15,353 nucleotides of DNA from JBBQXY01 sp051004815. GTDB lineage: Bacteria; Chloroflexota; Ktedonobacteria; Ktedonobacterales; Ktedonobacteraceae. The DNA lies in contig JBPCJY010000033.1 in assembly GCA_051004815.1 (NCBI GenBank), forward strand, positions 1 to 15,353. The letters are read 5' to 3'. Under the pieces are notes generated by a model. It did no database searches and had not been told where the DNA came from. It worked only from the letters and a program-made list of their open reading frames with translations. Position 1 is the stretch's first letter; every line of letters begins with the position of its first letter. A program made the translations under genes and the position numbers. This document shows positions 1 to 7,297 of this stretch, piece by piece.

Positions 1-117
1 CTTCGTTGCTCATGCATACATTGTAGCACCTTCATGCATACATGTCAAGCCATACCCATCACGCCCCGAAAGGACTCGCTTGTATCCCCATGGCTGAAGC
101 CAGGGGTCTTACGCTCG
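1..117 (+). mobile_element. Probable end of an IS200/IS605-family (TnpB-type) element with terminal hairpin
   Basis: A hairpin at 86-106 pairs CCCC and TGGC with GCCA and GGGG around a TGAA loop, with one bulged A. It is preceded by GGACTCGCTTGTAT and followed by TCTTACGC. From memory this resembles the right ends of IS200/IS605 elements, where the end also forms the 3' scaffold of the TnpB guide (omega) RNA. AGCCAT at 48-53 can pair with ATGGCT at 90-95, which would allow a pseudoknot-like alternative fold. No transposase or tnpB coding sequence is visible; it would lie before the window. The boundary is placed near 107-117 because the minus-strand gene 59-448 seems to change from family-like to hairpin-encoded sequence there. 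The family assignment is by recognition, not by search, and the opposite orientation is possible. Confidence 0.45.
11..43. repeat. 11-bp direct repeat, two copies
   Basis: CATGCATACAT occurs at 11-21 and again at 33-43, a period of 22 bp (about two helical turns). The repeats lie just inside the putative insertion-element end. They could be a sub-terminal feature of that element or chance; only two copies are visible because the window begins here. Confidence 0.45.
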
Positions 118-448
118 AATTGATAAAGTATGTTTCCCTTGAACGGGTGTTGGTCATGAATACATACACTGGTTCTGGGAATTCTAGCCATTCTTCGATT
201 AAACGGCATTTAATAGGTAAAGACAGGATAAACTCATCATTTACGTATTGAGGGACTTCTGAAGCTTTTGACTGTAGCCGAAAGCGCACATTCCGTTTTT
301 CTCTAAGTTCGCCATAACGATCTTCTCCCCAATCTTCTGTTGGCCTAGTTACTATTGCAACTTCATCTAATAGACTATGTACGGTATTTTCTCCGCTATT
401 GCCGGTAACAACATTTTGGGTAGGATTTATTTTGGAATCACTTTTCAT
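59..448 (-). CDS. DUF4365-like protein, 3' end probably replaced by an insertion element
   Basis: The product is 129 residues. The order of conserved-looking residues fits the DUF4365 family, which is related to PD-(D/E)xK nucleases: GE at 19-20, acidic residues at 39-43 (DWGED), then a strand ending in QSK at 59-61 like the Q-x-K of that family. A Pro-rich strand (PEPVYVF) around 91-97 follows. The start ATG has a modest AGAGAAG-type ribosome site upstream. The gene begins 111 bp after the Type IIG enzyme on the same strand, so it may be an accessory of that system or simply share the island. Residues from about 113 on (VRPLASAMGIQ...) are encoded by the hairpin of the putative IS200/IS605 end, so the native C-terminus seems lost. 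Whether the stub is functional is unknown. Family assignment is moderate, from motif order only. Confidence 0.55.
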   Translation of the reverse strand: MKSDSKINPTQNVVTGNSGENTVHSLLDEVAIVTRPTEDWGEDRYGELREKRNVRFRLQSKASEVPQYVNDEFILSLPIKCRLIEEWLEFPEPVYVFMTNTRSRETYFINSSVRPLASAMGIQASPFGA

Positions 449-559
449 TTGCTTCTCTGCTCTAATATAACGTTTATCTACAGCATGTAAAGGTCTTACA
501 ATAAACCATGTTAATGTATCTCACTACGATGAAAGAAGAGACAATAAATGTCTAAGCTG
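449..559. other. Short intergenic gap, no gene seen
   Basis: These 111 AT-rich bases separate the Type IIG gene from the DUF4365-like gene on the same strand. I see no convincing terminator hairpin or strong promoter, so co-transcription is possible. Confidence 0.4.
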
Positions 560-3500
560 TCACTCTTGAATTTTTCCTTCCACCATTTTAATCTCCTCCT
601 CAGTTAAGCCGTACAGTTCATAGACCATTTTATCAATCTGGCGGTATGTTGCGTCAATTTGTTGTTGTAGGGTGGTCTTGTCGCGAGGTATCCTTGCTTC
701 TGCCAGTCGGCGATGCAGAGATAGCATCTGTTCAACGAGTTCCACCATTCGGTCATGGTGAGCCTTGTCAGTAGGGTCAGAAAAGTTGATGGTACGGATT
801 GGAAGGTGACGGATGAAACGTGATTCATAGCTGTAGTATCCACCTCGCATTTGCGTTGCGGTTTGGCGTATGAACCACTCAAGTAACTTACTATTGAGTA
901 GCCCTAAAATGAACTCGCGTGTGTATTCCGGTAAAACGAGGATACCATATCCTCCGGCTACTCCACCAGTGAAAAACACGTCACCTATTTCATCTAAAGA
1001 GAATGAAGCATGCGCCGCAATATCGGGGGTAAAGATTTTGGAAAGTGGCATAACGTCGAGGGCTTTGGGATATACATACCCATACCAATGAGAACCTCGC
1101 ATCTTTCCATTCTCACGATCTTCAAGGTATAACTTATTGTCTTTCAGATACGTCCAGGTGAGCGGATAATCTTTTTGGAGCTTTGCTTCTGCAAGTAATG
1201 CAGTTGTTCCATTTCCTTGTTGCGCATATGGAAAGAGAATAAGCCTCTTCGTGCGTGTAAGAGCATACCGTCTGCTATCACCACCTTTGATAAGAGGATG
1301 GAGCAGATCAGGCTCTAGCCAATACTCAGCGTCTTTTTCTCTACTATAGACCTTGACACGATTTTCTTCCCGCATACGTTCTTCAACAATATAAATCTTG
1401 TCTGCGCTGGTCTTTAATCCTTGAAAAATACGGCTCGTCACGTCCTCCAACTTCACTGGCATCTTTGAAAGTCGTTCAAACAGAGCAGTACTCCCACCTA
1501 TCACAAAATTCCATTCATCATGAGTAACATTCTCTGTTGGAACTAATCCCTCTGGTGCCTCCTTAGTATTGCGCCAGGCTAAAAGATCATCTACTTTCAC
1601 GATGCGACATTGTTCGCTTCCGGCTTTGTCCAGAAATAGGAGGCAGGTATAGGTTGTCGCCTGGTCAAATATCTGTTTGTCACCAAAATGGATGATTTCA
1701 GAGAGCGATTGATTTTCCGCTAAGAGGGCGCGGAGCGGTTCACCGTACTGAGCATTGAAGAATTTATGCGGTAAAATATAGCCAAGTTGTCCATCTTTGT
1801 TCAATAGTGAGAGGCCATGTTCAACAAACACCACATAGATATCATAGTTTCCTTTTCCCGCTGAACGATAGACCTTTTTGTAATACTCAACCTCAAGGGG
1901 TGCCCATTCTTTCAAAGCTTGAATACGGATATAGGGTGGGTTGCCTATGACCGCGTCAAAGCCAGGGTCGTCAACTGAAAACGCCTGTGGAAATGCACGC
2001 GCCCAATCAAAGGCGTTGATGCGATACTGAGTATCTTCGTCAAAAAGAGATTGTTGCTGAAGCTCGTCATAGAAATGTGAGTCAATGAGAGAGTTCCCGC
2101 ATTTTATGTTGCGGTCAAGATCAGGCAAGGCTCGTTCTTTGAACAAGCTGAGTTGGGCTACAAGCGATTGGTTTGATTCGCCTTCGAGGACTTTGAGTAA
2201 GAGCGAAAGTTTTGTGACTTCAACGGCCTGCGGGTCGATGTCTACGCCGTAGATACTGTTGAGCAGAATGCGTTTCTTTTCCTGGGTGGTGAGGAGCCAT
2301 TGACCGCCTGGGCCTTGATATAGTTCTTTGCGATGTTTGTCCGTGCCTTCTTCCACATAACGGTCTCGGTGCCAATCAAGGAGGTACTGATAGGCAACGA
2401 TGAGAAATGAGCCTGAACCACAGGAGGGATCAACAATTTTAATTTTGCTGGCACTGCCGCGTAGCCCTGGCTTTTTTCCCGCGAGCAATTTACTGAGCGT
2501 GTGTTGGACAATATAGTCAACGATGAAATTTGGCGTGTAATAGACACCTCCTGCTTTCCTGACTGCTGGTTTTTCTTCAACCGTTACCTGATGTCCAGGA
2601 GAAAGATGAATGACTTTGCCAAGAAATTGCTCATACACTTTGCCTAACACATCGGCTGGCAAGGCTGAGAACTCATAGGGACTTTCAGGGTAGTAGAGAC
2701 GCTTGAAGATGTCTTTCAGCGGTTTATCATCGATCAGCAGAGAGAGGGTCAGTGTGTCAGGTGCTTCGAGGTTCCCTTTCTCTTTGTGGAAATGAAAGAG
2801 GCCAGAGTTATAGCGGTCATCTGCTTCCTGGAAGAGAGTACAGAGGCGTGTATAGACATGTGCGCCCTTTAACAGGGCTTTGAGTCGTTCATACTCTTCG
2901 ATGCCTCGATCTTCACAAATGCGAAGGAAGATAATGCGGTCTATGGTCATCTGGACGGCGAAATTCAGTTCTCGTTGTGAGAGGGTTTTGTTGCGCAGGG
3001 CTAAGTGATGGGCAAGCATCTCTCGCCAGGACTCAATCTCTTGCAGAAAGGCTGCATCGACCTCAGTGGTGCCGCGCTTCCCTTTGGTCGCCTCCGCATA
3101 GGTGTCAAAGGAACCTTTGAGAATGGCTTCCCGCGAAAAAATAGCAGCGATTTCATCCCACCGCGTCACATAGTCAGTATAGGGTACGTAGACGATACGG
3201 GCGGTTGCTGCCCTATCTTCCCGATCAGGCTTCACCCGGCAATCATAAATGGCAAATTCTTCAAAATCGGTGAGGATGCTCAAGGGAAGTTTTGCGGACC
3301 ACGCATAGCGGCGAAGTTGAAATGCTGGCTCTGTTGCATCTTTCAGGTTGACTGCTGGTTTTTTCGCTTCAACAAAGAATTTGCGCGTGCCGCCAATGCG
3401 GAAACAATAATCAGGAGCCTTCGTTGCGCCGCCTACTTTAATGGCGTCCTCGTAGATGACATCTTTATATGCTTCGGCATAGCCATTCTTATTGTTGATA

Positions 3501-3637
3501 TCCCATCCGAGGGCTTCAAAAAAGGGATTGAGAAATTCGATACGCAGACGGGCTTCATTATATTGATCTGATTTATATGCGCTGCGGTTTCGGTCAAAGC
3601 GTTCAATGAGTTCAAGTACTGTTTGTGGTGTGGCCAT
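560..3637 (-). CDS. Type IIG restriction-modification enzyme (Eco57I-like, single polypeptide)
   Basis: A 1025-residue protein that should both cut DNA and methylate adenine at N6. The N-terminal part resembles HsdR_N/PD-(D/E)xK nucleases: P75-D76 followed by E90-A-K92. A helical linker leads to GxYYTP at 364-369. The gamma-type N6-adenine methyltransferase domain has motif I DPSCGSGSFL at 403-412, motif II around GVDIDPQAVEVTKLSLLL (464-481) and catalytic NPPY at 566-569. A TaqI-like target-recognition region covers roughly 720-950, and the tail (about 960-1020) is helical, ending in YELYGLTEEEI as in many members. Length and order match complete Type IIG enzymes, so it looks intact. The start ATG has GAGGAAG seven bases upstream. 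No separate specificity or methylase gene is nearby, as expected for a self-contained enzyme. Recognition sequence cannot be read from the protein. Base composition is more AT-rich than the right half of the window, in line with acquisition by transfer. Confidence 0.93.
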   Translation of the reverse strand: MATPQTVLELIERFDRNRSAYKSDQYNEARLRIEFLNPFFEALGWDINNKNGYAEAYKDVIYEDAIKVGGATKAPDYCFRIGGTRKFFVEAKKPAVNLKDATEPAFQLRRYAWSAKLPLSILTDFEEFAIYDCRVKPDREDRAATARIVYVPYTDYVTRWDEIAAIFSREAILKGSFDTYAEATKGKRGTTEVDAAFLQEIESWREMLAHHLALRNKTLSQRELNFAVQMTIDRIIFLRICEDRGIEEYERLKALLKGAHVYTRLCTLFQEADDRYNSGLFHFHKEKGNLEAPDTLTLSLLIDDKPLKDIFKRLYYPESPYEFSALPADVLGKVYEQFLGKVIHLSPGHQVTVEEKPAVRKAGGVYYTPNFIVDYIVQHTLSKLLAGKKPGLRGSASKIKIVDPSCGSGSFLIVAYQYLLDWHRDRYVEEGTDKHRKELYQGPGGQWLLTTQEKKRILLNSIYGVDIDPQAVEVTKLSLLLKVLEGESNQSLVAQLSLFKERALPDLDRNIKCGNSLIDSHFYDELQQQSLFDEDTQYRINAFDWARAFPQAFSVDDPGFDAVIGNPPYIRIQALKEWAPLEVEYYKKVYRSAGKGNYDIYVVFVEHGLSLLNKDGQLGYILPHKFFNAQYGEPLRALLAENQSLSEIIHFGDKQIFDQATTYTCLLFLDKAGSEQCRIVKVDDLLAWRNTKEAPEGLVPTENVTHDEWNFVIGGSTALFERLSKMPVKLEDVTSRIFQGLKTSADKIYIVEERMREENRVKVYSREKDAEYWLEPDLLHPLIKGGDSRRYALTRTKRLILFPYAQQGNGTTALLAEAKLQKDYPLTWTYLKDNKLYLEDRENGKMRGSHWYGYVYPKALDVMPLSKIFTPDIAAHASFSLDEIGDVFFTGGVAGGYGILVLPEYTREFILGLLNSKLLEWFIRQTATQMRGGYYSYESRFIRHLPIRTINFSDPTDKAHHDRMVELVEQMLSLHRRLAEARIPRDKTTLQQQIDATYRQIDKMVYELYGLTEEEIKMVEGKIQE

Positions 3638-3687
3638 CTTTCTGCTTCCTCACGTTTCCACCGTTTGGATTCCTGCTCGGCTTGCCT

Positions 3688-3716
3688 ATTATAACGGATA
3701 GCACGGCATTAAGAAA
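3688..3716 (-). promoter_or_regulatory. Candidate promoter of the Type IIG gene
   Basis: Read on the minus strand there is a consensus TATAAT at 3693-3688, with a weak TTTCTT -35 at 3716-3711 and a 17-bp spacer. Initiation near 3681 would give a leader of roughly 45 bases carrying the GAGGAAG ribosome site. Confidence 0.4.
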
Positions 3717-3813
3717 CAGGGAATGAGCGAGTATTAACGTTATTGGAAGATTTTTGTATGGTGGGCGTGGTTGAGGCCGTTGGAAATACAAATTGTACTA
3801 CGTTGGTTTCAGA

Positions 3814-3843
3814 TTGCCGGATGATTAGGTTTTTAAGTAGGAT
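3814..3843 (+). promoter_or_regulatory. Weak candidate promoter of the GGDEF/HD-GYP gene
   Basis: TTGCCG at 3814-3819 and TAGGAT at 3838-3843 are separated by 18 bp. Transcription would start near 3850, after the upstream ATG at 3849, which agrees with the preferred start at 3966. The match is weak. Confidence 0.22.
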
Positions 3844-3965
3844 ATTGCATGGGCGAGTTATGCCGATGGAGAAAAGGGACAGAAAGAATCTTTGCGGTGC
3901 GTGGATTGTCTCATGATTCCTGGACGGAAATGCTGTGTCAGGTGACCACGCCTTTGGAGGCTCAT

Positions 3966-5828
3966 ATGCTCTTATCTCTTTTTCGGCAACGAAAGCTCAC
4001 GCACCTGCTGTATCTGGGTTTTGGCCTGATGCTGCTGTGCATAGTGGTTACTGGAGGAGCTAATCTTGCCGCCAATAGCCAGCATCTGGGCAATACAGCT
4101 CGCCTCATCGACCATCTGTATCCTGCTCGCCGATCGGCCCAGGTCATTGTCAGGCTCACGCAAGCCATTGACGACGAAGGAGCACAGTACATCTTATCTT
4201 ATAATCCACAGCAGCAAGCGCAGCTGCTCCAAACCTACCAACAGGACGTGCGGGCATTACGCGTCGCCGTTGCGCAGTCGAATGCACTAGCTGATACGTC
4301 CCAGCAGCGTTCCGCGCTGGCAGATTTCACGCAATACTTCTTCGGGAGCGGGGGCTATTACGAGGATAATCAAATCGCCTTTGCTCAGAAGCAAGCTAGG
4401 CAGCAGTTGACCGCCAGCGATAACTACGTGGATAGTCCATTTCTCCCGACCATCCAGCAAGACATGCAGATATACAGCAACGTGGTGGATGGTGAAATCG
4501 TACAAGCGGATGACAGGGAGAATATGCTAGCTAACCTGGTGCGATTCTTCAATATCGGCTTAGGGGGAAGTAGTGTACTCTTTGGACTAGGTGTCACAGT
4601 TTTCATCATCCGCTCCATCAATCGCCTTTACCAGGAGATCGAGGTGAAAAACGTCAAGCTGGCTGAGAATAATACGCGCTTGCATGCACTGTCAACCACC
4701 GATCCCTTGACCGAGCTGCCTAACCACCGTGCGCTCCTGTCCACGCTCAAGCAGGAGTTGGAGCGGGCGCAACGCTACAGTCGTCCCTGCTCGCTACTCT
4801 TCCTGGATCTCGATCATTTCAAAGCGTTCAATGATGGCTACGGGCACGCGGCGGGCGATGCCGTCTTACGTGACTTTGCTGGCACACTCAGAACTACCAC
4901 GCGCAGTATGGATACCGTAGGACGTTGGGGAGGAGAAGAGTTTGTTGTCATTTTGCCTGAAGCGACCGCCGAAGAAGCATTGGAGATTGCGGAAAGGATC
5001 AGGAAGGCGGTCAGTTTTCATTCCTTCGATATCAACGGGGGCTTGCATCTTACCTGTTCGATTGGTGTCGCGTGTTACCCGGAGCACTCGTGTGAGCAGG
5101 ACGCGCTCATTTCCGCCGCCGACCAGGCCATGTATGGAGCCAAGCACCTGGGGCGCAACCAGGTTCGCCTGGTCAGTGATTCTGCTGTTACCGTCCTACT
5201 CAACAGGGAGGCGGCTGAAGGAGGAAGAGAAGAGATCGCCTTACGGGGGACGGTGGAAGCACTGGTCACGCTCGTAGAGGAGCGGGATCGTTCGCTTGGG
5301 CATCACTCGCAGCAGGTCAGCGAACTTGCGCGTCAACTCGCACGCGCTGTAGGGATGTCCCAGGAAGAAGCTCAGGGCGTCGCGCTGGCGGGACTCCTAC
5401 ATGATATTGGAAAAGTGGCCGTCTCCGATGCCATCTTACAGAAACCAGGGCCACTAACAGAAGAGGAGAAGGCGCAAATGAGGAAGCATTCCATCGTCGC
5501 GGCGGAGGTGCTCAATCACATTCCATCGCTCCGTCCACTTGTGCCAGTGATCCGCGCTCACCATGAACGGTGGGATGGGCACGGATACCCAGATCAATTG
5601 AAAGCCGAGCAAATACCGCTCGCAGCCCGCTTGGTTGCAGTTATTGACGCTTACACCGTCATGATTACGGAGCAGCTGTATCAACAGGCATGTTCATCGA
5701 CAGAAGCACTGGAAGAGTTGCGGCACTGTGCCGGGACGCAATTTGATCCGCTGGCAGTTGAAACATTGTGCGAACTGCTGCAAGAGAGGCAAGACCAACA
5801 GCAGCGCGAGGTGATGCATGTTGCTTGA
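3966..5828 (+). CDS. Membrane GGDEF and HD-GYP domain protein (cyclic-di-GMP turnover)
   Basis: The product (620 residues from the chosen start) joins a diguanylate cyclase domain to an HD-GYP phosphodiesterase-like domain. A first membrane helix lies at about 13-35, an extracytoplasmic helical sensor region (4HB/CHASE3-like) follows, then a second helix at about 196-218 and a short coiled coil. The GGDEF domain has the active-site variant GGEEF at 322-326 and an RSMD inhibitory site (313-316) exactly five residues before it, so product inhibition is expected. The HD domain keeps HD at 479-480, HHE at 532-534, GYP at 540-542 and the later Asp of VIDAY. The segment that is usually DAxxxDRPYR is diverged (TVMITEQLYQQ), so phosphodiesterase activity is less certain than cyclase activity. 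ATG 3966 is preferred because GGAGG lies five bases before it; an in-frame ATG at 3849 would add 39 residues without family character. Confidence 0.9.
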   Translation: MLLSLFRQRKLTHLLYLGFGLMLLCIVVTGGANLAANSQHLGNTARLIDHLYPARRSAQVIVRLTQAIDDEGAQYILSYNPQQQAQLLQTYQQDVRALRVAVAQSNALADTSQQRSALADFTQYFFGSGGYYEDNQIAFAQKQARQQLTASDNYVDSPFLPTIQQDMQIYSNVVDGEIVQADDRENMLANLVRFFNIGLGGSSVLFGLGVTVFIIRSINRLYQEIEVKNVKLAENNTRLHALSTTDPLTELPNHRALLSTLKQELERAQRYSRPCSLLFLDLDHFKAFNDGYGHAAGDAVLRDFAGTLRTTTRSMDTVGRWGGEEFVVILPEATAEEALEIAERIRKAVSFHSFDINGGLHLTCSIGVACYPEHSCEQDALISAADQAMYGAKHLGRNQVRLVSDSAVTVLLNREAAEGGREEIALRGTVEALVTLVEERDRSLGHHSQQVSELARQLARAVGMSQEEAQGVALAGLLHDIGKVAVSDAILQKPGPLTEEEKAQMRKHSIVAAEVLNHIPSLRPLVPVIRAHHERWDGHGYPDQLKAEQIPLAARLVAVIDAYTVMITEQLYQQACSSTEALEELRHCAGTQFDPLAVETLCELLQERQDQQQREVMHVA

Positions 5829-5856
5829 GTGAATGAGGTACAGGCGCATAAGCCGA

Positions 5857-5894
5857 AAGGAGGCCATAGTGGAATGTTCCAGTACGACCTCCTT
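5857..5894. terminator. Possible bidirectional hairpin between convergent genes
   Basis: AAGGAGG at 5857-5863 can pair with CCTCCTT at 5888-5894, and inside the loop TGGA at 5870-5873 can pair with TCCA at 5878-5881. It lies between two genes that converge here, where a shared terminator is expected. There is no clear U-tract on either side, so this is tentative. Confidence 0.3.
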
Positions 5895-5927
5895 CTTGTA
5901 GGGAGATTCTTGTGGTCGTCCACATAG

Positions 5928-6977
5928 TTAGAGCAAAGCCGACCAGGTTTGTAGTTCAATTCTTTCATGCACTTCTAGCGCGTCTTTGTCCGCTTCTTTC
6001 GCTAGTTTCCCCGCGATCTGGGTGCGCACGATCAGGAGTGGTAGCCGGGTGGCATGTAGCGTGCGCTCGGCGACGCTACCGGTCATCCAGTGGTCTATGC
6101 CGCCATGGCCATGCGTTGACATGGCGATGAAGGCATATCCATTTGTACCCGCAGCGGCTGTATTCTCAACATGTTGCGCCTCTTTGACGATGGCTCCTGC
6201 TACATCAATATCAGTTGTAAGGGAAGCAGTAAACTTGAGATGTTTACCCGCGCCAATGACCGTCTTCAATGTACTGAGTACCGCCATGAGGTACAAAGCC
6301 GCATCTTCCTTTGCCTTCTTCATCGCATCCACCCCAATGTTCGCCTGGCCCTTCCCTTTACCATCAAGCATTGGCACATCCACGACCCGTAGCAAATGCA
6401 CCGCTCCATGCGCGGGTGCCGACAGCGCAGCAATCAAATTGATAGTGGGATCGAGCACCGCCTCCGCGAAGGACGAACCATCAAGCGCGACCAATGCACG
6501 CATGGGCTGGTCATCTGGCGCACCTGTCAATGCCGGACCGTTCTCGTGGAGGATCAGCACCGGAACCGTGGCATGGTGTGCAACCTTTTCCGCCACACTG
6601 CCCAACATCCAACGTTTGAGGCCGCTATAGCCATGACTACACATCACCACCAGGTCTATCTCCGCTGACTGGGTATACGAGAGCACCGTTGGCGCAACCG
6701 CCCCTGCTATCGCTTCGATCCTCGTGTCAATACCCTCCAACGCTTCTGCCCTGGCCATACCTGCAAGGTATTCGGTGGCACCGTCAATAGCTGCATCCAT
6801 TTCTTTATCTACAAGAGTCACTGACTGTGTTAAATACATGCCATAATCAATAGGTGGATAGACCACCCGCAGTAAATCTACTGTCCCACCAGAAGCGCGA
6901 GCAATGCGTGCAGCAACGGGGATAGCACACTCCGCACGGGTGGATCCATCCAATGGTACCAAAATGCGTGTAAACAT
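5928..6977 (-). CDS. Universal stress protein with two tandem UspA domains
   Basis: The 349 residues contain two UspA folds, about 1-146 and 159-318. Each starts with the usual strand-plus-DGS pattern (ILVPLDGS at 5-12; ALVALDGSS at 161-169) and ends with an ATP-binding loop of the form HG-9x-GS: G116 to GS at 126-127, and G290 to GS at 300-301. The first glycine of the full G-2x-G-9x-G(S/T) motif is Cys in the first repeat and Ser in the second. Nucleotide binding is therefore likely but not certain. A 30-residue charged tail follows domain 2. Tandem Usp proteins are cytoplasmic and tied to stress and energy limitation; no partner gene is adjacent. The start ATG follows an AGGG ribosome site. 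The leader is unusually structured (see 6994-7060), so post-transcriptional control is conceivable. Confidence 0.92.
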   Translation of the reverse strand: MFTRILVPLDGSTRAECAIPVAARIARASGGTVDLLRVVYPPIDYGMYLTQSVTLVDKEMDAAIDGATEYLAGMARAEALEGIDTRIEAIAGAVAPTVLSYTQSAEIDLVVMCSHGYSGLKRWMLGSVAEKVAHHATVPVLILHENGPALTGAPDDQPMRALVALDGSSFAEAVLDPTINLIAALSAPAHGAVHLLRVVDVPMLDGKGKGQANIGVDAMKKAKEDAALYLMAVLSTLKTVIGAGKHLKFTASLTTDIDVAGAIVKEAQHVENTAAAGTNGYAFIAMSTHGHGGIDHWMTGSVAERTLHATRLPLLIVRTQIAGKLAKEADKDALEVHERIELQTWSALL

Positions 6978-6993
6978 CGTCTTTTCCCTTTTT

Positions 6994-7060
6994 GTAGAGG
7001 CACGGTATGCCTGCTATTACCTGCCCTCGCAAGGTGCAGGCAGGACTGGCCGGCCTCTAC
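6994..7060. repeat. Nested palindromic (REP-like) element in the leader of the stress gene
   Basis: GTAGAGGC at 6994-7001 is the exact reverse complement of GCCTCTAC at 7053-7060. Inside, GCCTGC at 7009-7014 pairs with GCAGGC at 7036-7041. The outer arm ends a few bases before the ribosome site of the Usp gene. The arm GTAGAGGCACGG resembles interspersed palindromic repeats that I associate with Chloroflexota and Cyanobacteria genomes; this link is from memory. Confidence 0.5.
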
Positions 7061-7100
7061 TGTACATAGGTAGCCACTTATTTCATCACTTCATGTCCAA

Positions 7101-7106
7101 AGTATA
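7101..7106 (-). promoter_or_regulatory. Candidate -10 element for the Usp gene
   Basis: On the minus strand TATACT is read at 7106-7101. No good -35 is found at 17 bp, so an activator would be needed. The direct repeat at 7127-7160 lies just upstream, where an activator would bind. Speculative. Confidence 0.25.
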
Positions 7107-7126
7107 ATCCTCCAAAATCACAGGCC

Positions 7127-7160
7127 GCTCACAAGCAGGAGAGAAAAGCTCACAGGAGAG
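7127..7160. repeat. Imperfect direct repeat upstream of the Usp gene
   Basis: GCTCACAAGCAGGAGAG at 7127-7143 is followed by GCTCACAGGAGAG at 7148-7160. The second copy lacks four internal bases. The starts are 21 bp apart, about two helical turns, as for paired activator sites. Confidence 0.4.
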
Positions 7161-7219
7161 TCACATTTGTGGGTAGTGGTAGACTGTGCCAACTTTTCCA
7201 CATAATGGGATGAAGCAGC

Positions 7220-7271
7220 ATAGCCCAACAGCAGCAGCCCACCGAACGGTGGGCTGCTGCTGTTGGGCTAT
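7220..7271. repeat. Perfect 25-bp inverted repeat with a 2-base centre
   Basis: Arms 7220-7244 and 7247-7271 are perfectly complementary across 25 bp with only AA between. The left arm begins ATAGCCCAACAGCAGCAGCC. It overlaps a second small palindrome, CTATCGT-CT-ACGATAG, at 7268-7283. It lies 27 bp past the stop codon of the minus-strand zinc-finger gene, so a terminator or transcript-stabilising hairpin is the simplest role. No U-run follows on either strand. Nothing else of coding nature is seen between 6978 and 7297. Confidence 0.85.
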
Positions 7272-7297
7272 CGTCTACGATAGTTTATGAAAAACCC

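Noticed and set aside
42..251. Plus-strand open frame of 69 codons reading through the transposon end
   Set aside because: Its sequence is the translation of the terminal hairpin and of the antisense of the DUF4365-like gene; no ribosome site.
3005..3571. Plus-strand open frame of 188 codons
   Set aside because: Antisense to the N-terminal nuclease part of the Type IIG enzyme, low-complexity-like translation.
3849..3965. Longer N-terminus for the GGDEF/HD-GYP protein
   Set aside because: The extra 39 residues look non-conserved and the strong GGAGG site belongs to ATG 3966.
5986..6630. Plus-strand open frame of 214 codons
   Set aside because: Antisense to the well-supported tandem UspA gene, with no recognisable domain or ribosome site.
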